From Seminavis robusta (taxonomy: Eukaryota; Bacillariophyta; Bacillariophyceae; Naviculales; Naviculaceae): 55,046 bases of DNA. The notes beneath the pieces were generated by a model, which saw only the letters and a list, made by a program, of their open reading frames with translations, was not told the DNA's origin and did not search any database. Position 1 is the first letter of the stretch, and each line of letters begins with the position of its first letter. This document shows positions 19,501-29,289 of the stretch, piece by piece. The DNA lies in NCBI GenBank assembly GCA_903772945.1, contig CAICTM010000642.1, positions 1-55,046 on the forward strand, in the 5' to 3' direction. The translations under genes and the position numbers were made by a program.

Positions 19501-21513
19501 ATGCCTTGGAGGCATCGATCACAGTGCCCATTGCTGGTATATGGGCTGCTTGGATGTGCTTTGCTGACGACAAAAGTGTATGGCGGCTCTGGTGACCCTC
19601 CCGGTTCTCGTAGAGCACTCTCGGAAGAACTTTTCTTGTCGTATGAGCCTTTGACTACGGTGACGGATGATGTAAGTGAAGGTGGCTTCATTGTATGCAA
19701 CAAGTCATGGTAAAAAGGAAACATCGTCTAATCCATCTTCTCGTGCCGCAAAATAGGCCGCCATTGATTTGGATCAACATGCCCTCGATGTTCAAATGTC
19801 TCTGGGAACGGACCAAAGCCGTGAAGCGGCCTACAAAATCTACACGCAAGGAGCTTTCTCCAAGTCGTATGCTCTGCTTTCGTTGCAGTCACCATTACCT
19901 ATTTCTCTCGCAAAAGGAACTACGTTGTTGGGCCATACGACAAATGGAAAAGAAGTCCTGGGACAACTTTTGGAAGAAACACCCCCAGGCAGCACTACTT
20001 TGAAATTCCGTTATCATCCCTCTCCCATACAAGACACCTGGACCAATTGTCATGTGGGAGGAAATCCCACACCAAACACAGAAGGATGTAAGTGCATTCT
20101 GCATGTAGTGATGAGTAGCTGAAAAATTGGCCATCTCTCACAACAACTTGCCTCATCTTTCCAACAGGCCTGGTTGGGTTGGGGCAGATTGAAATTGACG
20201 AATTGGGATCCTTTGATTACGAGTACGAGATATTAGAAGATAACTACAATGCAAGGACAATCCAAAGTTTCAGTACCAAAGCAAAGGAGAAAATGTATGA
20301 CTGCAACGAAGGTTGTCCCTATTCGGTCTACAAGAAATTCTACAACTACTACGGTGTCCATGATTACGCTGATCAGTGGGTACAAGCAGCGTTTCAAAGA
20401 ACCTCCACAAACTTTACTCGTGGAAATGCCCAGTTTGGTGGTACCTACAAGACGGATCTAGGATATCGACAGGCCATCACACTGGGTACGGTGTATCTCA
20501 ATACTTGGATGTACATTATTCGAGAAATGGACCACTCCTCGGCCATGTGCTCCGCCAAAGGACCCTGCAACAATCATCTCGACATATTCAGTGGAACAGA
20601 AGACGAATATCACGGGCCTCCCCTTGTGGCAGGCCAAGAATGTAACAATGACGACATGATGCACGCGTGGGACAAAGCGGTCGCTTTCTACGTTGGATCC
20701 AAAGCTAAAACGGCTGGTCAGGGAGGTCACCTTCTCTTCTCTATGGCACAAGAACGATGCCTCAATTTTGGAACCTGCGGCCCGTCGCAGCATTATGGGC
20801 TCATGGCCAGGGTCAACTTTGAAATGATGCAAAGCTTTCGACAAGGACAGGAAGCGCTAAAGATGAGAGCGTGCTCGTCGCTAAAGAGACACGTCAGGCT
20901 CCTTACGGCGTACATGACGGTCCCACTGGTGCAAGGGGTCATTTTGTATGCTCGAGAGAATGAGTTGTTACTGGCAAAATCGAACCGTGAAAAGCAGGAA
21001 CAATCTCAAGCAACAGGAGCAACATATGCTGCTGCCCTGCTTCCGCTCTTGCACGCCTGCAATAAGGAAGATGCCAACATTGTCTACGAGTCAATGCGTG
21101 TTGGTAGAGGTGTCACTCCACACTTTTCCAAGGTCAAGGCAGCGTTGGAACGAAACTACTATTGCCTGGGTATCACGTGTGAATTGGTGGGAGGAATTGT
21201 CGATCCCGCGGGCGTGAACGGAAAATACTTGTTAGGGGCAGAGCCCTGCAAGGATCCGTCTCATCATTCACCATTAGACTTGTTCTTCAGAGACAATCAA
21301 AGCGGCAACACAGGTCCAAACATTGCGTTGGTCATATGTTTTTCTGTGGTTCTGGTGGTTCTGATGATACTCTTTTCCGTGTTTATTGGACGGAGTCATG
21401 CTTGTGCCACCGATAAAGAATTTGATGGACCAGCCTCATCTGCGACAAAGTTTCAAGATGGAAACGGAGAACTCATGGAAGAGGAAAGTCCAGTATCGTT
21501 GGAGATGGCATGA
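19501..21513 (+). CDS. FEA1/phytotransferrin-like iron-assimilation surface protein
   Basis: Three exons, 19501-19671, 19757-20087 and 20168-21513, joined by introns with GTAAGTG donors and AG acceptors, give 615 residues with the frame kept at both joins. A signal peptide spans about 1-28 (LLVYGLLGCALLTT). Two related parts follow: an N-terminal domain (MSLGTDQSREAAYKIYTQG, CHVGGNPTP) and a FEA1-type domain (YRQAITLGTVYLNTWMYI, AWDKAVAFYVGS, RCLNFGTCG, VPLVQGVILYA, YYCLGITCELVGG). A TM helix near residues 551-574 (NIALVICFSVVLVVLMILFS) and a 41-residue acidic tail anchor it, so the domains face outside. FEA1 and ISIP2A phytotransferrins bind or assimilate iron at the algal surface; direct function here is inferred. 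The family call rests on motif recall. Confidence 0.72.
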
Positions 21514-22122
21514 GTTTTGTGCCCATGGCCTGAGGGTGGCCTGTGGGTGGTGTGATTGGAATCTAGTTATAAAGGGGAGGTATACCGCTACCTGTACTAA
21601 AGGCCACCAGCTATAATACTAGAGAACCAACCACCCTACTCTAAACCCCCCGTAAAAGTTTGTCATAGTCCGCAATAGTAAATCATCGCGCTGCGAGTGC
21701 TCCATGCTAAACATTTTCAAGTTGGCTTCGCAGGTCCTGCCAATTGAGTGCCTACGTGTACAGCAGTCCCTGCTTTGTCAGGCGCCGCCGAACTGAAGGC
21801 CTGTCCAGAGAGGAGCCCTGGAAGACACTCGAAGGAAAATGTGGAACAGGTAGACGGTAGTAGACAAGGTGACTCTTTGTGTATTACGACGTCTCTCTAG
21901 AGAATTATCCGTGGGCGTAGAGGCATTGTGTGGAAGCACCCAGCCCAATTAACTACCACGCCGTACCTCTCTTGAATGCCGCCCATGCCCGTAAACAATT
22001 GACTGGCCAACTAGCTAGAAGCTACGAAACCAAGCCTGGTTTTCTTTACTAGTTTCAAAAGCAATGACTCGACTCGACTCCAAATATTTTGCACGTGTAA
22101 CAAATTCATCCACCTGCCCAAG
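21514..22122. other. Intergenic region between convergent genes
   Basis: This is the convergent 3' space between the iron-protein gene and the AP-1 mu gene. No coding or RNA feature is seen. Confidence 0.5.
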
Positions 22123-23642
22123 CTAGCTCATTCGCAGCTGATAGTCACCATTGGCAGTGATGTAGCGCACCCAGGGCAAAGCTGCGTAACCACTTCTTTC
22201 GATGATCTTCAGATACCGCACTTGAATACCACTGACAGTGAAGTAGGGAATCTCAAACTGAACTCGAATGGGTGCCTTCCACGAGTTTTCTCCCTTCTTT
22301 TTGGCATCTGGGTCCACATCACTGGCAGTGATAGAAGGAAGACCAAAATGGGCCCGCATGAGATATTCTCTTCCTCCGTGGAACTGCTTGATATTCCAAA
22401 CAATGGAATCCTTATCAGGGAGGTATGTCACCGAACCAACACTCGATTTGAAGGAAGGGCTGTCAACATCAGGCGGGACAGGGATGATAATTTCCACATT
22501 ATTGGCCACACTCCTGGATTTGAACTGGGATCTGGTTTTGATCATGTACTCAATGCGTGATCCCTTGTGGGGTTCAACCACCGCTTCAACCCAAATCAAA
22601 GGTTTGACGTGCGTGTTCAACCGGTAGGTCATGAGATCAAATTCTCCATCAGGTGGAATGAATGAAATGGTCCTGTCATTCTCAAACCTGGCCAACCGAA
22701 CACATTGATGAAACTTGATATCTTCCAATTCAACAGATTTTCCTCGCGCCTGATTCGACCTTCCTGTGGCCTCGAACATGAGTTTGTCATTCAATCCCAA
22801 TTTCAATTCTGGCATTCCCGAGAGGAACGACTTCATTTTGACAGCTCCATTGATTTCCGAGTGCAACACAGTTCCATTGGCAGAAACCAGTAAATTGAGT
22901 TTTTCCACAACATCCAAAAAGATTTCATTCTTTTTGTGTTTAATTCCTTCTGCTCTCCAGGAGACCGCATTGGTGAGCGCGACTGGTGGTTTGGACTTGG
23001 AGTCTTCTGCCATGCGATTGGCACCTTGTGTGATGAAGGAGCGAAGAATAGTGGAATCAAGTGCCTGTGGCAAACCATGATCCATGGTCTCATCGAGGAG
23101 TTCATAAATGATCACGAAATTGTCTCGAATAGATTCCTCTTCCAAAGAGCCAAAATAGTCCTTAAAGACCTGGCCCAAGCGAAAAAGGAAGGTCAAAATC
23201 AAAGCCACATTGGAATTTCTTGTTGTCACTGCACACATGTATAGATTGTTTTGCTGTATTGTTGTGTCGTGTTGCATAATGGAGGCATCGTAATGCGATG
23301 AAACAGTTGCGTAAAAGGCAACAAAGGCGTCACGATTTAAAAATTAAAAAAAAAACGTAAGCAACCCACAGCGACACAACTCAGTAAAATCCACTGTCTC
23401 CCACTTACCGCTACATAGACAAAAGTCTGGCCACTTGGCCCTGACATGCCAACTTCATCGCCGGATTCAAAATCTCCATTGGCATCTACATGAAAGATTG
23501 GCTTTCTGGCTTCCTCGTCCACTTCATCGAGGTACTTGGAAAACAGTTCGATTGCCTTGGAAATGGGAAAGTCACCTCGATAGTTACGGCTGATGATGGA
23601 CTTGCCCTGCATGTCCGTAATGAACACTCCAGAGGCCACCAT
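22123..23642 (-). CDS. AP1M: AP-1 clathrin adaptor complex, mu subunit
   Basis: Two exons on the minus strand, 23642-23409 and 23253-22123, with a 155-bp intron (GTAAGT donor, ACAG acceptor), give 454 residues. Exon 1 is the start of the longin-like domain (GVFITDMQGKSIISRNYRGD). Exon 2 has QNNLYMCAVTTRNSNVALI and LEEESIRDNFVIIYELLDE, then the mu-homology domain ending KIIERSGYAALPWVRYITA, typical of AP-1 rather than AP-2 mu. AP-1 mu recruits clathrin and reads YxxPhi sorting signals at the trans-Golgi and endosomes. It is slightly longer than the usual 420-430 residues because of the first-exon DEVDEEARKPIFHVDANGDF insert and the segment after the longin domain. Confidence 0.95.
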
Positions 23643-24396
23643 GGTTGATCTATTTGTTGCTTACTACTAAAAGTGGCACGATGAAAACAAACTGACCACG
23701 GCAAAGCAAAGCCTCGAGCGATCCAATGGCGCTGCTCGATCTTTCGGTGCGCTCTTTCTATTTTACTATTTGTAAAAAGTAAAAATACAAAATACTTAGT
23801 ATTTTTGAGGAACTCGAAACCGTTAGACATCATGAACGAGAAGGGAGGGGAGGGGGCGCATGGTTCTCCATCCTGGGGCCTGCTATTGTTGTTTCTGCTG
23901 TGGCCTCTTTGCTGCTGAAGCTACAGGGTTTCTCCAATGGCTCTCCCAGCTAATGGCTAGGAAAGTGGTCCAAGCCCTACCACGTACCGGTACTCTTTTC
24001 TGGCTCGCTCCACAGTCTGCCCTCACTTGACCTCTCCCATGAAGCACACGGTCCGCTCTAACCACATAGTAACCTTCTTTATACTACGCAATGTCTTCAC
24101 CAGTCTGCCTTATAGTCGTATACTGATCCTAGAATGTATGGCTGTATTATTCGTTATGCTATAGTATTGTTTTCAATGACTTTCTTTTGTGTTTGATACC
24201 GGACAAAGTCTATCGGTTCACAGCTGGAAGCTGATTTGTTCAAAGACGGACATCGGAAGTAATCGTCCGTCGACACGTACTTACTTACAAGAGGATTTGA
24301 CTCCTCGGAGGATAATTGGTTCTCGGAAGGGGGGTGGCGAGGCTGGTGCTTGCACCACGGAAGTCAATCAGAAGTGCACGTGTGCAGTGCGCTCAT
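23643..24396. other. Intergenic region upstream of AP-1 mu
   Basis: It holds the AP-1 mu promoter side and the 3' end of the channel gene. One perfect GTACCGGTAC palindrome lies at 23984-23993. No gene seen. Confidence 0.5.
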
Positions 24397-26109
24397 TCAA
24401 ACGTTGTCATGAGGAAGCACATGAGAAGACTGAACCGCCGAAGAGAACAAGGCATCTCCGTAGCGCCGAGAGGAAGACTTGATACGACGGTGCTTCTTCT
24501 TTGGGCCCGTTTTCTCAGCGTTTACAGCAGCCTTTTCTGCCTCGACAAGTTCAGGGTCCAGCACAATGTCGTGGTAGCGATCCAGGTCAACTTGGAAGCT
24601 GCGGGGTTGTCTTCGATTTCCTTCAATCACTTCAAGACAGGGGGCGAATTGTGAATTGGCCTCCCAGACAAGGTCTTCGAATCGGTAGGATTGCAAGGAC
24701 TGGAAGGTTCCTGATTGCAGCGGATCAATGCCTTCGACAACGCAAATGACCTCGGAGACGTTGTTCTCAAAGTAGTCCTTGAGCTCCACGAGATCTCGAG
24801 TAGACTTGAGACCCGCTTGATTTTCAATCTGCTCCATGTCCAAGGACAGGTGTGTTCCGCTGATAGGGTACTCGTCCTTTGCTTCCACAATCTGCTGGAA
24901 TCGAACGTGGTTCTTCCATCGATGCAACGTCCCGTATGACTCGCCGCACACAGGACAGATCACATCGTCTCTTCCTGCAGTGTCTCCATCGGCTTGTCGC
25001 AATACCAAACCAGCAGGATTCATATTCATCGCTGCCGTGGGAGGGTGGAGGAGACTGTACAAGTCTACATGGTGGCTAATGACGGTGGGAAATGACAAAA
25101 AGAGCATGCCTCCCAGGTCGTCATCCGGTTGCAACATGCGGAGTGGCCGCGGTACGGGTCGATGCTTCATGACGGCATAGAGACGAACATGGGCTTCCAC
25201 GACGGGATGCTCGGCGTCCGCGTCAAAGAGACGGATTTGAAAGCGGACTTGACCATTCACCACACTGACCAGAGCTTTTTGAGAGCAAATAACTTGGGCT
25301 CCTCGCAGGCTACTTCGCGCCAATCGGTTGTAGAGAAACGTGAGGAGAAATGCGTTGAAGATCATAGACCAAGCCATCTGGAAGTAGATGATGATTTGTA
25401 GACTGGAACATCCCTCCTCAAAGAAAGAGTTGATTCCATGTGGCAAGCCGTATCCTGCAGACAAGAACGAGGAGGATTAAGGTGAGCGATGAATATACAA
25501 CGGAGGAACTTCCACGCCAAGCTACAGCAATCCCTACTCCGACTTACCAACAGTAGTGCAAGTCTCGAGAGAAAAGGCAAAGGAAGCTGCGAATGTCACG
25601 GGTTCATCAACCGCGCCAAGCCCACAGCTAATGGTGGTATCCAAGTTGTCGTACCAGACGTAGACTCCAGCAAAGAACAAGATGGCTCCGGTCCAAATGC
25701 TCATGAGCATGAGCAGCAAACGGGATGTGGGCCATCGCAAGATAGCGTGGAACCAATCACTCTTGAGCAACTTGAGGATCTTGAATCCCTGCTTGTTGTG
25801 CTGAATGTGCACCTTGTTGGAGGACTGATGAAAGGGACGATTGCGAAGGACCAACCGAGGCAAGTCGCTGGTGATTCCATGCACCTTCGGTCGCTTGGTG
25901 CCCGATTCCATCATGTCCAATTCGGTCGCCGTGATTTCGGTTTCCGATGGTGGCTTGCCATTGGTTACCACCGTGACATTATCGTCGCTCTGGCTACCGG
26001 TACTGCTCATGGCAATGGTTACTTTCTTCGGAGAAGATCGCGTACTAGAGGAAGAAGAAGAGGAGGTGGAATCGGTCGAGGTGGCCGCTATTATGGAAGA
26101 AGAGGACAT
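24397..26109 (-). CDS. Inward-rectifier K+ channel (Kir) with a Cys2His2 candidate insert
   Basis: Two exons, 26109-25548 and 25454-24397 (93-bp intron, GTAAGT/CTGCAG), give 539 residues. A Ser-rich N-terminus (1-60) precedes TM1 (about 129-151), a pore helix (FAASFAFSLE) and the filter TVGYG (186-190); the intron falls inside the G188 codon. TM2 is about 206-228. The cytoplasmic Kir domain follows (AQVICSQKALVSVVNGQVRF, HPVVEAHVRLYAV, LRMLQPDDDLGGMLFLSFP). An insert at about 330-400 carries CPVC...HRWKNH (C354, C357, H365, H370), a possible zinc site. Kir channels conduct K+ near rest and set membrane voltage; PIP2 gating is usual for the family. The tail is basic (KKKHRRIKSSSRR). Membrane location is inferred. 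Confidence 0.9.
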
Positions 26110-26733
26110 TGTGATCCTTCTGATGGGATGGGAGGAGGAGATTGGAAAGATTTGTTTGAGGCGATGAAAACAGCGCTCTTCTTAAGCCGTGGTTCCAGCC
26201 GTGGCAAATTTTGTGTAGTGCTCGCTCTCTGTGATCTATGAGACTTCTGAAACGCTCTGTTGTTGGCCTTCCGCACTTATACGGAAGCACGACAGCCTAG
26301 CAAGCTATGGTTTTGACTGCTACAGTGGGAGCGATGGTTTAGCTCGAACAAAGGCGATGCCAGGAAGAGACCACTTTGCTCCGTAAACACGAGTACCAGG
26401 AGTTGAAAAATTTGTGTGACAGCCGATCGACACCGTTCGGCGTTGTGCTTGAATGAGCTTTTGAATGTGTGAGCTAAATAGAGAGGAAACGGCTTCCAAG
26501 CTTCTGCACCTCAAATGTAAAAGGACACGTCAGGCTTTAGGAGCTGTCGCCAAAATCCTCCCTCAATGTCATAGTTCTACGTAGAGACAGTACCAGACTC
26601 CTACAAGACTCAATAAAGGCGACCTCTTTTGGAAAGAAAGCGTGACAAAGGGGCATCTGTGGGGAACACTTTGATTTAATCAAAGACACGGAACTGTTGA
26701 AGTTAGTGTCGCTGTGATGTCTCCAAGCCGGAC
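26110..26733. other. Intergenic region upstream of the Kir gene
   Basis: It presumably holds the Kir promoter and 5' UTR. Short frames here are not convincing. Confidence 0.4.
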
Positions 26734-27153
26734 AAGCAACAATCCTCCGGGTGCGCTGCTCCAATCAGCAACAACAAAAGGTGCCGACGCAACAGCAAAG
26801 TACTGGATGGAGTAGACTATTACCAGTAGTAGCGTAGTAGCTCATAGAGCAACGTTCCGTGTACGTTGCCATGAAATCCATCACCGGTTGACCCAACCAG
26901 CATGACCTTCCGCAAGAGGAGTATTCCGTGAAGCAACAATCCTCCAGTTTGCTCCGGGTGCGCTGCTCCAATCAGCAATCAGGCAATCAGGAACAACAAA
27001 AGGTGCTTACGCAACGAAGCAACAGCACTCTGCACTGGATGGAGTAGACTATTAGTAGCTCTTATAGAGCAACGTTCCGTGTACGTTGCCAGGAAATCCA
27101 TCACCGGTTGACCCAACCAGCATGACCTTCCGCAAGAGGAGTTGTATTCCGTG
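26734..27153. repeat. Direct tandem duplication, about 200 bp, two copies
   Basis: Copy 1 (26734-26930) and copy 2 (26931-27153) are head to tail; both start AAGCAACAATCCTCC, share GGTGCGCTGCTCCAATCAG, ACTGGATGGAGTAGACTATT, GAGCAACGTTCCGTGTACG and CATGACCTTCCGCAAGAGGA, and end GTATTCCGTG. Copy 2 carries small insertions (including a CAATCAG duplication) and is about 25 bp longer. No terminal inverted repeats or coding content were found, so this is best read as a recent local duplication of non-coding sequence. Confidence 0.9.
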
Positions 27154-28501
27154 AGCTCGAGTGGCGAAGGAAAGTCAGACCAGCTCGTTACGGAATCTTT
27201 GCATTACCCGTATCCATCTCGCTCTTGGAGACTCTCCCCTCTGGTACTACTACAGTATGCTTTTGGCCACTTCATTTGGCTAGTAGCTACTCAGTAGTAG
27301 CTAGTGACTGGTTACTTGAACTTTTACTACTCTTAGCTCGAATGGCCAATGACTGTTGGTTCCGTCCGCTCTGAACATCTGAACATCTGAACCTCTATTT
27401 TTAAAACGGATTCGGATAGAAGTGCTTGAGGATGACCCAGGAGCCGAGGCCCCGGTGTTTCCCACAGTCAAGTCTGCTCACCGGCCACACTATTAATAGC
27501 CCTGAGGGGGTGCGACACCTATTAGCTGTCTAAGCAAAGGTTGGTACGCTGAGGTCCGAGCCATGATTCACCACCAATCATGTGCTCTGCCTTGTTGAAG
27601 AGAGTGTGCTGGGCTATCTTTTCCAATGTACCTATGAAACTGGCCTTATTCCTCCGGCTCCAGGCACTGAAGATATCATTGCATGAGTTGTTGAGTGGTT
27701 GTGGGTTTCTCTCTCGAGGCTTTCAGGATTTCAAGTCATTCTCTATTGCCAGGGCTGCAGTTGAGGGTCTGTGTCTTGACTGCACTGAAAGGGTTGCCTT
27801 GTATTGGAGAGCCGGGTTGACTTTTTCGCGCCGTAGTGAGTACTTTGCCATCATAGGAGTGCCATGCCATAGCAGTTGTTCCGATTTGTTGGGGTTGGGG
27901 GCTGCTGTAGTTTTCTTTCTGCATGTGGTGCATTCTTTCCTACACTATCAGGCAGGCAGTGTCGGAACATATGTCATATGAGCAATGTTGGTTTGGTCCT
28001 AGATGGCAGTTGCAAGGTTTGGTTGCAAGGTCTAGAGGGATGTGAAGTCTTTCGTGAGTTTCCTTCTACTGTATGTGCACTGTGGCCACAGTCGGGTAGC
28101 CCACCGTGCTCTCTGGCAAAAAAAATTTAGTACATCGTGCCTAGATAGAGCTTGCTAGCTAGCTAGTATGCATAGCTACATGTACTGGAGTTTTAAAAAG
28201 GGCTCCTCGCAATCATCCACAGCGAGCAATCTTCCTCGCCACGCCCACCACCACATCGTTTTGCGGCGTCCCGGTAGCATAGAGATCTTCACTCAATCAA
28301 GGAAGCCCCAGTATCCGTTGCTACATTGTGCTCATGAAAACCTTGATTGTTAGTTGCCAACAACTTCGGCGAATGTAGTAAACAGGAAGACTCGATTCAC
28401 AACTCAGATCGACTGGGCTGCGCTGTTCCATTGTTCACAATACACCATTTCATTTGGAGGAGTCCGAGAACCGAGAGAGCCAACCTTCCTTTCTTGCTAC
28501 G
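27154..28501. other. Intergenic region, only weak coding traces
   Basis: Frames at 27580-27981 (plus) and 27736-27933 (minus) are open, and minus-strand sequence between about 27560 and 27930 has patches of coding-like composition broken by stops. I cannot name a gene and suspect an old repeat relic at best. Confidence 0.4.
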
Positions 28502-29137
28502 ATGAAGCTACAACTCGCACTTCGTGACACTATTGGAGCATGGTTTGCCTTTGCTTTGCAACTAGTGATGCAGGGTACCAGATACCTATTTGGAAGGTTT
28601 CTCCCATTGGCAAACATTATTTATGGCAAGAATGTACAGGTTTGCGAGGCAAAGCAGGAAGGACAATCTGAACAGGATGGTCTGCTTCGGGAAAAGATCA
28701 GTGAGCTTTGCGCAACGGTGACACAGATGCTGGCGAAACAAAGCGCTTTCGAAGAACAGTTTAAGCATGAGGCTGAATCACGTGAAGCTCTATTTCTTCG
28801 TACTGAGAAGCTCAAGGACAACTTCATGGATCTGCAGAAGTATGCCAAGAGAGAGACTAAAAAGCTGCAAGTAGAACTTGCCAAACTAAACAACAACCTT
28901 GACAGTTTGACCCATTTTGCAATGGAAGACTACATCTGTTCACAACAAAACTACAGGGAAAGGAGGATGAGGAAAGAAGCGTTCCTTGATGGGATTAGTA
29001 CGCACGATCTCTCCTCTAGCAGCAACTCTACTGTCGATAGTAATGAAGATGCTGTGGAGGAAGATGAAGGCCTCTCTTTCCGTGACTGGGTAACCTGCGC
29101 AAGCTCTTTGCACCGAAAGACTATCATGAGAAACTGA
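28502..29137 (+). CDS. Small membrane-associated coiled-coil protein, unknown
   Basis: The ATG at 28502 (MKLQLALRDTIGAW) gives 211 residues; the frame opens slightly earlier only from non-ATG codons. Residues about 10-42 are hydrophobic (FAFALQLVMQGTRYLF, LPLANIIY) and could be a membrane anchor. Residues about 52-145 are a heptad-rich coiled coil (LLREKISELCATVTQML, LFLRTEKLKDNFMDLQKYAK). A Ser/Asp/Glu-rich acidic segment and a short tail close the protein. I recognise no family; a tethering or scaffolding role is only an inference from architecture. Confidence 0.6.
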   Translation: MKLQLALRDTIGAWFAFALQLVMQGTRYLFGRFLPLANIIYGKNVQVCEAKQEGQSEQDGLLREKISELCATVTQMLAKQSAFEEQFKHEAESREALFLRTEKLKDNFMDLQKYAKRETKKLQVELAKLNNNLDSLTHFAMEDYICSQQNYRERRMRKEAFLDGISTHDLSSSSNSTVDSNEDAVEEDEGLSFRDWVTCASSLHRKTIMRN

Positions 29138-29289
29138 ACCATTAGGATAGGCGTGGTAAGAAAGCTTTTAGAAACAGAGTATTTGTAAAAGTTCCAATGC
29201 TACCAGCCACAACAGCTGCCACAGCCTGGCTTTACCCGTTTCCCAAAACTTTCAAGCACCACAATGCAAAGTTCTCGTACGTACTGACA
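29138..29289. other. Convergent 3' spacer
   Basis: The small coiled-coil gene and the first JmjC gene converge here; only 152 bp lie between their stops. Confidence 0.5.

Noticed and set aside
24189..26241. Plus-strand frames across the channel gene
   Set aside because: They are antisense shadows; the minus strand gives a complete spliced Kir channel.
27580..27981. A 133-codon plus-strand protein
   Set aside because: Cys/Leu/Phe-rich composition with no start context or homology sense; opposite-strand traces are equally weak.
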